Positions 34,604 through 46,800 of a stretch of 64,000 bases of DNA are shown here, one piece after another. The notes beneath the pieces are model-generated. The model worked only from the letters and a program-made list of their open reading frames with translations, did no database searches and was not told the origin of the DNA. Every line of letters starts with the position of its first letter. Within the stretch, counting starts at the first letter, position 1. The stretch is from Klebsormidium nitens (taxonomy: Eukaryota > Streptophyta > Klebsormidiophyceae > Klebsormidiales > Klebsormidiaceae): the NCBI GenBank assembly GCA_000708835.1, contig DF237056.1:62001-126000 (forward strand). The letters are read 5' to 3'. The translations under genes and the position numbers were made by a program.

Positions 34604-35167
34604 TGAAGCTTGCATGCCGTGCAGCCGTGGTGACCGTACGTACTTCGTACCACCGAACGGTCGAACTTCGTACAAGCAGGAGGTCACGGCACCGGCCCAC
34701 CGGGCACAGTGCCGGGTACATGGGGGTTTTGGCGCCTGGCACCGGTAAAGCCCAGGGGCGCTATAGCAATTGTCTCTCATGGCAAACCCGTTCGACGACC
34801 CACTTCTGCAAGCGGGAAAACGGCAAGTGGTTGCTGTATCGTCGAATGAGCTTGTGCGCAACTTACGAAGTAGGTAGGTTAAAGTAGTAGTGGGTACGGT
34901 ACACTGCATGAAGTACCGTACCTACCTACCTACTAGGTAGGTCTGAACCGACTTCAACCGACGACCCGGGACCGTATAAGGTGTACGTACTACGGTTGGT
35001 ACGGATCTGAGGGTACTGCGACCGGAGTGTCACCGGACCGGGCGGGAAACTTCAACCGCTCAACTATTAAATACCGGTAAATTTAGGTAGGTATATCAAT
35101 CCAATCAGGATTCGGTACGCCGCCGCCCGTCCTGGTATAAACTACCACGCTTTGCTTTGCCGGGGCT
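34604..35167. other. Intergenic, GTACGG/ACCTACCT-rich
   Basis: The sequence continues the same GTAC-rich composition and contains a run of ACCTACCTACCTACTAGGTAGGT (34916-34941) that is nearly self-complementary. No gene was supported. Confidence 0.4.
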
Positions 35168-35661
35168 GGAGAGGGTTCACTTTGGACTTTGCGGAACAGA
35201 GTATCCTTCTTCGAAAACACGATGTTACTGCGATGACGGAAGCACACGTCATGGTCTGGAACGCGCATTGCGAACGGTCAAATTTACGAATATCAAAAAC
35301 CTTTCGGCATCGAATAATGGACCCAAATGTCCTCCGTAAAACATGTTTTCGAAAGGCGGTCGCCGACCGCCTTTCGAAAACATGATTTACGATTATGACG
35401 TCCGAGTCAGCGATCGAGTGGCTCAGATTCACTCTTGCGCAGTTCGGCCGAAAGTTATGACGTCAAAGTGTACCAAGTGTACCATTCTGTACATCCATGT
35501 GATCGCACGTGGTCTCCGCCGGAACTGATGATGCATTCGACAGCGGTTTTCCCAATGTGAACCCAACTTCAGTTCTCGCTGCTACAACGTCACCACACGT
35601 CATCTGGGTACATCTCAAAACAAAGCGAAAGTTGATCGAAAGTCCAATGTGAACCCTCTCC
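35168..35661. mobile_element. Candidate non-autonomous inverted-repeat element
   Basis: The 23 bases at 35168-35190 (starting GGAGAGGGTTCAC) are the reverse complement of 35639-35661 (ending GTGAACCCTCTCC), with one mismatch. The roughly 494-base interval has no recognisable protein. It carries a strong central hairpin (35342-35384) and a further copy of CCAATGTGAACCC near 35551. No clear target duplication could be seen, so the exact termini remain uncertain. Confidence 0.5.
35342..35384. repeat. Near-perfect 43-base palindrome (hairpin)
   Basis: Two 21-base arms (beginning CATGTTTTCGAAAGGC and ending GCCTTTCGAAAACATG) flank a single central base. Beyond one mismatch, a further six bases on each side (CGTAAA/TTTACG) also pair. 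It would form a very stable hairpin and lies inside the candidate inverted-repeat element. Confidence 0.9.
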
Positions 35662-37652
35662 TGGCGGTACGGTCACCTTGAGAAACAAACTTCAACATTT
35701 TGCAATTTGCAAACCCTTCGTCCGTACGTTTGATCTGTCAGTACAATCGGACGGCTGCAGTGTGCACGCGGCTACAGTAGGTAGAGACTGACGGGATAGG
35801 AAGAACCCAGTAGACCGAACCGCGCGGCGCACCTGCGGTATTACCCCGCAAGTAAATATTAAATTCAGTACCGACTGCAATAGGTACATCAACCGGGTGC
35901 CCGCCCCAGGTACACCGTACAAGCAGACGGTGAGAACGTAATAGTATGCCGCCGGGGCCCCGGGCCGGGGCCGGGGCCAGAGCATGGTGTGATTTGATCC
36001 GAAACACTTGCACTTCACTGAGACAATGATGAAGCCTTGAAGGAAGCCAAGATTCAGAAGGAAGCTAGGGGCGCGAGAAAGAGGAGCTTTAATAAACTAA
36101 GTGACTGGCAGGTTTCATGCCATTGCTGTATCAGTCTTCCCCAATCGTGCAAGGGATATTGCAACTTGTTGGTCATCTGGGTTGAAAAGGAGATGATAAC
36201 CAGGGACCTTCAGGTTAAGCATCGAGGAAGTCCGGGGAGCAAAGCATGCGACGAGTTGTACCTGCCGTTACAATTGCTTCCCTCTACTTGCTGCCCAGCG
36301 TCAGCTCCCGCCACTTGTACACTTGATGATAACCCTCAAGACAAAGTGCAAAGTGAGCCGGATTGCTCTTACATAAGCTTGCTCTGTTTGACATTGTTAT
36401 TTACTTTTCAAGCACCATATTGGTGGTCCTGGCCATATGGATCCCTCTTTCTGGTTGTGTAAAAGGAAGAGTCTGTTTGCACGACATTGTTGATAAGTGG
36501 GCCTCTGAGTATTTAAAGGCAGAATGCCACAATTTCCACTGTCTTGTCGTGCTTACAATGACTGTCTTTTAGAGCAGACAATGCTTTTCTCGTTGATTGG
36601 TAGAGCTTAGCTGTTGGTGTCAACGCTTCTGAGCTTCTTTTGGTGAGCATTAAACATCATTTTGTGCTTCTGGTCGGTCCTGCTTGGGACACAGCGAGAA
36701 GTTGTTTATATCTGGCCAGGAGTCGCGTTCCTGCATTGAGACTGCTGGCCTTGTGAATTGTGTGGACAAGGTCATATGGCATTATGAGTTATCCAAATAC
36801 TTATCTCTGCAAGGTATCTTCGAGCCTTTAGACGGACTTTGGGAAATGGTGGATAGATCCACGAGCTAGAAGGTGAGAGCGCTTGTCGACATCTTCCGTT
36901 GCTTCCGTTAATTCCCGGAGTGAACGGTGCCAGTGAAGTGGTAAAAGTGGATATGAGCCATGCACGCCTTGCCCCGTGAAATTCTTTGCAAGGTAACATG
37001 TTTTGGAGTCATCATCAGATTTCCATGCCGGCAAAGCAACCTCTTCAAATTTTTCTATTTCTGGTTCATTCCTCCTGGTTTGCGTTTCAATTCGTCTTTC
37101 TACATCATCTGCTTCTCAGCGGAAGTCATGCTCTTGTATCTGAATGTGTGACAACTTGGAGCAGCAGTCACCATTAAGATTGGTAATTCACATAGTTCTT
37201 AGGTCGTTCGAGCGCCGATTGTTGCAAAAGTCAGAGTGCTCTTACCACATACTGGAAATGAAGTTTAAGCAGCTCAGGATTCCTATTTCTGACGGAGGGG
37301 AGTAGTTTGTGGGGCGCTCTTCTGCAATCGGTCCCTAGCTCGTCGTTCCAGAGTCCAACGCCTGCCGTTGCAGCTGCGATATTGCTCCTGTCGAGCAAAG
37401 ACTTGGCATGCGTTTGTGGCTTGATCTACTTGTTGCCAGATTGACTTAGGATCTGTGGACAGTCTGGCTCGTACTTTTCCTTTCTGTGAACAGAATTCTG
37501 CATTCTTCAGAAGACGGTTATGCTACAAGGAAAGTGGATTCGTTTAAATCCAAAAATGCTGAACTCCTCTTTTCATAGTAGTCTCGCTTCATGCAGCATT
37601 GTGACATCCCGGCAAGGTAGAGCTGAAGCTGGAACCCTAGTTCCCCTCGGGC
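35662..37652. other. Intergenic, upstream of the SBP-box gene
   Basis: This is about 2 kb containing the presumed promoter and 5' UTR of the SBP-box gene. A GC-rich patch of GGGGCC/CCGGGG words lies near 35950-35985. The short open frames (for example around 36037-36462) show no domain or splice support. Confidence 0.4.
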
Positions 37653-40600
37653 ATGGGGGATGCTGTCAGCAAAAGGCACGCCCTCCAAACAGAAACAATG
37701 GTTGAGGGGGACTCCCCGGTTATCCAAGGCGCACAGCCTGAACCTGCAGAAGATGCACGTGTGGGGGATGGATCGACAGTGGAAGGAGGCGTCGAGGGCA
37801 GCATAGCGGAAGCGGAAAGCAAACAGGATAATGCTGCCAAAGGGGATGCCGCTTCAATAGAGGGGCCTGTTTCTGCTCAGGAGCTTGGGTTAGGTGATGA
37901 AGCGGAGAGAGCCACCTTGGTGGAGAAGGCGCAGGTTGGGGTGCTGGAGGGAGGGAGGAAAGAGGGCAGTGCAGAGGAGGGGGCCAGTTCTGCCCAGGTT
38001 GTTGCAAGCAATCCGGAGAGACCTGGGGAAGGGGGAGCAGAAGACAGGGGCGGAGCACGGGCTGAAAAGGAAGGGAACGGAGCGGAGCTAGCTTCGGAGG
38101 GGGCCAACGAGGGACAGAAGGCTAGTGATCCGGAAGAGAGAACGGGGCCAATGGATGCAGAGAAAGGGGGGATCGCTAGTACCCGGGTTGACGGGCCTGA
38201 TTGCGCGGGTGCACTGGAAGCAGCACGCTCATTTGGAACGGAAGGCATACCTGCCCAGGTCGAGAGCAATGCAGGCCCTTTGGTAGGGGGGCCTGATTCG
38301 GGGGCAATTGCGTGGCCTTTCGAGGATGGCAAAGGAGAAGGGAAGGGAGAGAAGGCGGAGCAGGAGACTCTAGGGCAGGCAGATAGTGTTCTGGTCGCGG
38401 AGGCTGAGCCAATCACCAAGCAGAATGCAGAGCCAAAACCTGGGGAGGATCAAAGCAAAGCGGGGGGAGGAGACACCCTGGATGCAGCCTTTCCCAATGC
38501 CCCGGGGTCGGGGGGATACCTCGCGCGGTCGCACCCCTCGTTCAATCGGGGCAAAAGCTTTGGTCACTCTCCGGGCGAAGAGAAAGCGGACACGCGCTCG
38601 CTCGCCCCGTCCAAAGGCGATCTGGTGCTCAATCTGGTCAACGACCTGGGGCCAATCCGGGCTGGGGGACAGTTCTCATCAGGCGGTATCCTGCCCCTGA
38701 CCAGCACCGACCAACCAGGTGCCGCCACCTGGCAGCAACAGCTGCTGGCCCTGCAGAACAGCGGCAAAGCCGGAGGCGGTGAGGACTTGGCGGTGGGTCC
38801 TCTCGTGCGGAAGAGCGAAGGTCTGAGCCAGGATTTGAACTTGACGTGGGCCGGAGTCGCAGAAGCAGACCATGCGTCAGAGGAGGTGACGAAGAACCTG
38901 GAGGCACAGCTGGCGGTGCTTCAGAAGGTGGCGGCAACTAGGTTTGGGGACAAGTCCGGGGCGCCACCCTCCGTGGAGAAGGAGTCGCACGAGGAGACGA
39001 TGCGCAAGCTGAAAGCGGAGTTGGCCTCACTGGAGCAGCGTGCAGCGGCGCAGAATCTGCACAAGAAAGGGGGGCAGAGTGTCAGGGGGCGGGGGCGGGG
39101 GTTTGCAGAGTTACGCATGGCAGTCCCGCCAGGTTTGAATTTGGGGGCGCCAGTCTCGGTTTCAGGAGAGGCTGTGGGGGCCTCCACAGAGGAGCTCCTC
39201 CGAGAGGGCTCTGAGGGGGGGTTAACGCGGCTGAGGAAGCGGAGGCGGCCGAATGGCTCGTACAATTGTCAGGTATGGCGGTCAGCTTCGTCTCCATATT
39301 TGGGGCTGGCTTCGCAATGCATTGGACATTGTCGACATTGCCTTCAGTGGTTGACCACTTTTTCCATTGGAAAAGCAAGCTGGGAAAGTGAGGTACTGCC
39401 AAGATTCATAAGCGTGGGCTGGGCTTCGAAGCAACTTTATTAAGTGTATCTCTGGTAGCCAAGTGGTCGTTTTCCAGCACCTGACCTGCTCTGGTTTTGT
39501 CCCTTTTCCTAGCATTCCTACGTAGATGAGCCACGTGCAGCCCGTGGGGGCTGCTTCTGCAACCGAGGCTAGCCTGCGTCCTAATTTTCACGATGTTCAC
39601 TTGCTCAGACAACCGGCCAGCGGTCCTTTTGCTACCTATGTAGCAGTGTCGGGCGCTTCTGGCGCTTTTGAAGGCGGCTGCGGATGAGCATGGGAACCGT
39701 CGTCGCTGCTATGACATAGTTCAGGTGGCATGATTCCGAGGTAGGATACTAACAGTCCCCGGGAATAGGACCTGACTGAACATTTGCACGGCAAACTCCC
39801 GCCGTCCGCACCCCTACTCACTCGCTCCAAAACCCCCACCTACTCCGACTATCATCCGGGCCATCACCTTATGCTATTCAGTGGTTGCTACTAAGCCGTA
39901 ATCATATCTTGCTTTGCCAGGTGGAGGGCTGCGAGGAGAATCTGGAGCACGCCAAGGCATACAACAAGCGGCACCACGTGTGCTGGGTGCACTCGCGTGC
40001 TTGGGAGGTGCTCATCCATGGAGTGCTCTCCCGCTTCTGCCAGCAGTGCAGCAGGTGCGTCGCCCTTGCCAGCATTCTCTTTCCCACAATTCCCTGAATA
40101 GAGCACGGTGCCTTTCAAGATCCCACGTGGTTTTAGTGGCATTCTCGAAGAGGCAGAGTGCACAGTCGAAGTCGCTGCCCAATCTGCACGTGCGAAGTGC
40201 GACAACAGAAAGAATTGCATTGGAGACTGGTCGCTGAATGCGGGTGCGTCCGCTGACGCCCTCTTTCAAAGTTCGGATGGTATCTACAAGTCTACATTCC
40301 TGTAGCCACAGGCGTCCACGGGGTTCACCTGTCTACGGGAACTTCGCGTTCCTTGTTTGTTGTGTTCGAAAGGAGTGCTCCGGGAGCGTGATCAACCAGG
40401 GTGCATGGCCTCGTTTGGACACTCTGTTTGCCAGTGTCCTGTCTTCCTTCCTAGCGTTTTAGCGTCTGTCAAGCACTTCGATAAAAGAATGGTCTCAGGG
40501 GCTGCCGATTGGCACAAGCCAAACTTAATTTCGGTTTAAAATCGTAGTAACGTTCCGGGTCAAAACGTGGGCCCAAGACAGAGTAAAGCGGCCCAATCTT

Positions 40601-42535
40601 GACCATCAGGCGTTTGCGCCTCTTTACCCTTCTAGCCAAACGCTTGTTTACAGAAGTTTTATATGAAGCATCGCCAACGCTCGCTTTTTATTGTTCCAGG
40701 TTCCATGACGTGCGCGCGTTCGACGAGATCAAGCGCAGCTGCCGCGAGAGGTTGCTGCATCACAACAAGCGGAGGCGGACCATCTTGGACATGGGGGACG
40801 CTGCCAGGGGGAGCGGGGACGTGTCTGATAAAGGTGAAATCACTGGAGCTCTTTTGGTTGGGCTTTTGGTTTCAGGTGGAGTGGATGAGACGTCCAGAGG
40901 CGGATACTGAAGAACTGGTACTTTTGCCAAGCTTCCTTCAACTTTGGTTGATCCAGGAAGGATTGAAGTCGATTGAAGTCAGGGCTCGTATTCAAAGGAC
41001 ATATTTTCCAGGGCCAAGCCAAGGTTGCCTACTTTCGTGACTTCGGAAGAAGGTTCGTCTGCCAAGCAGGAGGCAGCTATCTGGATTGTAAAAAAGATAC
41101 AGTTGTCGAGCATGCGAACCGCCTGTCCATTGTCAAAGCCGATTACCAAAAGTAAGATGCTCATCCAGCCCCATTGCTGTTTGCAGAGAAGGAACCACCT
41201 CCACCTGCCAAGGACAGCGCCGCCAAGGTCAAGCGCGCCCGGCCACCTCCTCAAGACACCCCCCCCAAATCAGCGCCCGAGCCAGACCCCCTCGCGCGCG
41301 CTCTAGACACGCTGATGAAGGCCCGGGAGCAGCTGGGGGGGGGCCGAACGGACATTTCGCGTCCCCCCCCGGATCGGCTGACATTTTCAACGGCCCCCGG
41401 CCCTCCTCCAGGGACGTACGAGAGCAACCCGCTGAACAGACCCGGCGCTAACCTGCTGCTTAACCCGACGACCCCGATGCGCCACAATAGTACGGAGCTC
41501 ACGCTTTCTCGTCGCACATCCGGGTTCGAGGTTCTGGACCAGGTAACGGGACGGGCAGGGGGCGGTGTGAATACCTTCCCCCTGGGGGGATCCCTGGCGC
41601 AGAGCTTCCAGTCCCCCCCGGGGGAGCAGTACCCCCCGGCCCCAATGTCGCGGCAGCTGGCCAGCGTTCCGACGGGGTTCGAGAGACTGTTGCAAACGCC
41701 GCCGCGGGCGGAGAGCGCTGGGCAGGGGGTGGATCGCGCGCACAGTCCGTTCCTGGACATTCTGATGAGGAGTCAGCACGCGCTGCGAGACCCGTCGCCG
41801 CAGAAGGGGTTTGAGTTAACCCAGCACCGGTTTAGCCAGGCGCTGCAAGAAGCAGAGAAGGCGCAGCTCGAGAGGCCCAATGACTTGGCGTCAGAAGTGG
41901 CGATCCGCAGCCCGCTGCTGGCGGCGTACGTTCCGGAGTATGACGGGATGAGGGCCGCGAGGGCGGGGAACAACGCGGCTACAAATAATACTGCGAATAG
42001 CTCGTTGAGGAGTCCGACTTACGACATGCTCACAGACTTCATCGGCGGGGGCCAACGTGGTGGCGGCACGCTCCCGCTTGGGTTTGCGGAGCGGGACGCA
42101 GGCGGCGGCCAGAGCCTTTTCGATTCTGGACTGGGTATGGCGCGAGACCATAGCTCGGCGCACGCAAGCAGTTTGCTCAGGCTCATGTCGTCGCACGTCG
42201 AGAGCGCGTCCCCCGTCAAGGAGCCAACGAACTTCCTCAGAGGTCTGGATGGTCCTCTTGGGCTTTACGGGCTGCCCAGCCAAGGCCACGTGCAACCGCC
42301 TCGCGACCAGCCAGGCTCGTGGCTTGCAAACAATGACCAAAGGGAACAAACAGCGGCCTTGCACAGGGAGTTTCAGAGGCTCATTCAAAGTCAAACACGC
42401 GCGGCGGACCTCGGTGGTGGGGCAGAGGGCGCGCAAGCCCCTTTTGCTGGTTTGTCCTCGCAATTAGGATTCCAGGGTCAGGAGCCTGCGCTTGGAAATC
42501 GAGGCTTCAAACTAAACGATTGGACTTTCAATTAG
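37653..42535 (+). CDS. SBP-box (SQUAMOSA promoter-binding protein-like) transcription factor, 1,078 residues
   Basis: Exons: 37653-39272, 39921-40054, 40700-40833 and 41187-42535 (stop TAG); total 3,237 bases. The SBP DNA-binding domain spans about residues 539-612 and is cut by two introns. All eight zinc ligands are present with family spacing: C539, C544, C561 and H564 for the first site, then C580, C583, H587 and C599 for the second. The bipartite nuclear signal overlaps the second site (KRSCRERLLHHNKRRR). The domain binds GTAC-core DNA in plants. The N-terminal 540 residues are almost entirely Gly/Ala/Glu/Ser-rich, acidic and low in complexity. The C-terminal 450 residues are Pro/Gly/Gln-rich with a more ordered stretch near FLDILMRSQHALRDPS. 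There is no ankyrin region as in the large SPL1/SPL12 class, and I saw no miR156-like site. Confidence 0.94.
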
Positions 42536-43874
42536 GGAGTGGTTGTGCAAAAGATCCTAGCTTTCGTGGTGTAAGCAAGGTTTGCATCGATCTCCAAAAC
42601 GTGTACACAAACATCGAAACCAAAAGCAGAAACGATAAGAAAAAGCGTATGACAACCCCGCGTCAAGGCACAGTAGATTGTATTAGCCTGCTTAGGGTTT
42701 CAAAGGATCCGACTCTTGCTTGACATGAAGTTAGCAGCGTTCAAGGCATTTCAGAATATTGAAATAGGGTGTAAGAGCCGGCGTGGCGGCCAAATCATTG
42801 AATATAAGTATGATATCAACACATCAGCTGATCTAGAGAGTTGATAGCTGGCATGCGATTGCACTCCATCCAGGCTTGCTAAATGGAACTCTCACGAACA
42901 AAGTACGTAAAAAATGCTCGATGCAATTGTTGAATCTCCACGGCCCCAAAATTGCTTTGTTTGCACCAAGAGCAAGGCTTGATCGAGTCCGACGGTTGTC
43001 GGAGTGGAAGTTCACATGCCGGGAGCCTGCAATCTTTAGGTGCAATTCGAGCCATATCGTAAGTCACATGTCATTGTTGACGAATCTGTGTCAACGCGTG
43101 TCATGATCTGTGTCAATCTATCACAACGCGCGGTGTGCACCGCAAGACACACTGACATGCATTATGCATTCAATGCAGAAGCTCTCAGTATGATCCGACA
43201 TCATGCATTGCCATGATAATCTCATGCACATGGCCGTACGCCCTATATAGTACCCGGCGCAGTACCGTACTTCTCTGTAACGGCCAGCAAAAACGTACTA
43301 TATAGTAAACTGAGACTCAGTAAAGTCAGTTTTGCGGCCTAGGTACAAAAAGTATGTGGTGACAGTACGTGCCATGATGCAGCACCCAAACCAGGTTCAA
43401 TATGTCGCAAACTATATTTGTTGCAAAGGATGATTTGCATGCAGACTCACACTGACAGAATATGGCCGTAGGCGCCGGCGGCACCGTCGCAACAGCCGGC
43501 CTAGGCCATGCATGTGCGCAAGGTAGGCCCTGGGCAGCAGTGTACGCGAAGTGAAGCCGCATACGGTTGCAGCCACCGGCCGCATAACTGCACGGTTATA
43601 TGTGCATGCAGCTATATAATCATGACGGTAAGTTGGAGTCCAAAATATTTTATAAACGACCGTCTAGCTGCTAGCGCTACAAATGACCATTTAAGAATCG
43701 GACCAAGAATTAAAGTACGGTACCATAATGGCCTGCTTCATTATGGTACGGCACTTGCAACGGTCAAAGAATTCGGTTATGCAAGTCTGTTGGGAGATGA
43801 GCTCCGAAAGATTTCGTTGCCCCAGCACGCAAACCAGCCAGGAGGTCGATACCAAAGTAATAGAACCTTCAGAC
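42536..43874. other. Intergenic between convergent 3' ends, with CATGCA and TATA words
   Basis: Two genes end into this region from opposite sides. Six CATGCA words (43156, 43202, 43223, 43438, 43507, 43605) and several TATATA(G/A) words (about 43250, 43300, 43612) occur from 43150 to 43620. An 11-base inverted repeat (GTACCATAATG/CATTATGGTAC) with an 8-base loop lies at 43720-43749. No protein gene was supported. Confidence 0.5.
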
Positions 43875-46800
43875 CTATGCTTCGCCGTATACACTATCTA
43901 CATCGTCACTGGAAGTTACCTCCTTAACCGATGGTTCGTGATAAGCCATCTCTTCAAAGGCCGCTTCTATCAGCGCCCTATCTGACGGACCCGAGATATC
44001 AACCCCAGAGAATCTTGCTGGATCTTGCACAATGCTATCAAGCTTGTGGAGTTTCTCTAGGTCCAGCCTTTTCATCAAGATCTTTTCCTCTACGACCGTC
44101 ACAGGACTGTTTTGGCAAACTTGACTAATGAGATACTCATTTTTGACGTAATGGAACTTGTTCAACCTATCCGGCTCCGCTTTGACTGTCACGAGCTGGG
44201 CTTGACTCTTGAAAACGGTGATCACACCGAAGGCCCCTTCGCTATTGGTGACTAGAGACCACGCTGCCAGATTCTCCGGATCCTGCTCGTACATATTCCT
44301 TTCCCCAGTGGGGACGCCTTGTCCGGTTATGTTCGTTTGACTTTGCATCAGATAGAACCGGTCGAAGTCCAGCCCAGTAAACCACTCCGACATCGAGTCC
44401 ATTCCCACGATTATCTCTACCCGCTCCATACACCCGATCGCCAACAGCTCCACCCGCACTTCCAGGGTCAGACGCGATCCCCCTGGCAATAAGCTATACG
44501 TCATGGTGATCCGTGCAACCGCCTCCATGAGACGCGTACTGTTAGCGTCCGTTGTTACGACGTACTTCGGCACGTCGTCGTCACATGTGAACTCCCAATT
44601 CACCACGTCAATCCGCGTCCGGATCTCCTCCCCCTCGTATACGAAGTTGACAAAGTTTCCGCCGTAGCGCACCCCCCTTCCCAAGATGAGCTGCTTGGTC
44701 GGCAGCGTATGTGTCAGCACCTCCATGTCCCCCAGCGTATACCCCTGAAACGCCCCGATCCCGTTGTGCGTATACGAGATCCCCGACCGGCCTCTCCGGA
44801 TCTTACACCCTTTACCGCGCGGAATATAGGACGCAAAAAGCAGCCCTTCGTAAGAAAGCTGCTTCAGCGCCCCCGCCGCCGCGCGGCGCTCCGCGCTCGT
44901 CTCGCCGAACAACACCGCGCGAGCGACGTCCTCGGCAATAAGGTGGCCCCCAACCATCGCATTCCGGCTCTTAAGCTGCGCGCCAAACGCGGCCAACTCG
45001 ACCTGCCGCTCGGGGTCCCCTTCCGGCCACGTGTCCCACCCCCCGGCCCAAAGGCCCTTGCGCGCGAGCATGGGAGTCGTCCGGTTTGCGGCGACCCGGG
45101 CTAGCGTTATTGCCCACTCGTCCGCAACGGCCGGCCAGCTACGGTCGCCCTCTTTCAGGGTTGCCCGCCCGCGCTGCATCGTTTCTCGCAACGTCGCGTT
45201 TCGGAGGATTGCGATCACCGAGACGGCGAGGGAACGGGGGCTGTTGATGGGGGTCACGGTGCAGGGGGAGCTCGTATGGAGCTTGATGTTGGTCGAGTTG
45301 AGGGAGCCGCATAAGTGCTCGGAATAAGGGGAGACGGACGCGATCGCGGGGATGCCCAGGGCGATGGCCATGTCGAGGGCGCGGGACGAAATCTGTAGAC
45401 GTAGAAGACATAAGCGATCAGTACTTGCTACAGATGAGATCTTATCATAAGGTACAAGATATGAAAGTAGGAGGCCTGTGGTAGCACGGTACTCACATTG
45501 GCGGCATGAAAAGCTATCTGCGAGGCAAAGAGGGGAGAAAAGGGATCAATGCTGGTCATAAGCGGTAGGTTCTCACGAGCGAACCCTGTCAAGGACAAGG
45601 AAGGGTTCCGACGAAACATGTGGGGCAGGACGGGATCTGCGGGGCAGCCGAGAGGTCGTCAGCATGGCTTTCGAAGAACCAGTGAGCAATTATTGGAGTT
45701 TTGGGCCACACTGGGACAAAATGTGAAGTGCAGGGGACACGTTGCGCAACCGTTTCACCATTGAGACTGACACAGAAGAAACGATCTGTGGTGAATTGTG
45801 ACGGACACAGAAACACAGTCCAGCGTCCTCCTAGAAACGTAGGGAGCAATCACAGAATGGCACCGCTTACGAGACTTATAAGCAAAAGGATCCTGCTTTT
45901 GGCTGCTCGGAGAAGCTGCATTTGCGTCAGGCAAAAGAGCCTGACGATAGCAAAGGTCGCCCACCATGAAAGAATCAGAGTCTGGCGTATACAGCGGTCA
46001 CAGCTGAAACTTTGAAGGCTTGTGGGTCCCGAATCTGGAAAGTTCGGGAGTTTGATAATCTCAACGGTAGAGAATTCAAATTCAGACTCCCAAAAACCGT
46101 TGAAACTTTCTTCACGGTATTCAGGACTCCTAAGCCTATTTGGAGCCGCACTGAAGGTTCAATGGTAGATACTCTTCGCTTGCGATTTCTAGCAAGTCTG
46201 TCGGTTTAAAAAAGACGCCGTGCATCTTCCCTGGCCAGGTCGCAAAAGTTTTGAACATTGCAACTTATTTGATGTGACACCAGAAGGCTTTCAACAGTAC
46301 CACCCTTCTTTTGTTCGGCAGCCCCGAACTTTCTCAAAGTTGCAGATGAAACCACCTTATGAGTGACACCTAATGAAGCACTTACATGGCACGAGCGGTC
46401 TGCCGAGGGCGTGAGATCAAGTTCTGACCACAAGGCTTCTGGTTTGAAAGTACCGTGCCTTGTCAAACATAACTCTGATGCATTGGAGCCACTAACAATC
46501 TTTCCCCAACACACCACACTGGCCTGTAAGCGAGGGCCCTTTCAGCACAGAATCTACTTCTCAAAGTGCAAGGGATGTCAGCAATGCTATGCGCATTATC
46601 AATCAATCCACAAAAGCTTCTATGTTTGCCGTGATCAATTCAGCGGGTGGATTGAAGGACGCGCTAGAAACTTCCCCTCGAGAGATATGCCTCATCGTAC
46701 AACGCTGCTGAAGTGCCCAGCAGAAATGGAAAATGCAATTTCATGAACAGTCATGGCAATCCGAGGTGGTTGCCTGCAGACTCATAGTGCAGATTTGGAT

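Noticed and set aside
36037-36462. Plus-strand 141-codon frame upstream of the SBP-box gene
   Set aside because: No recognisable domain, average composition and no convincing splice sites; it is treated as intergenic.
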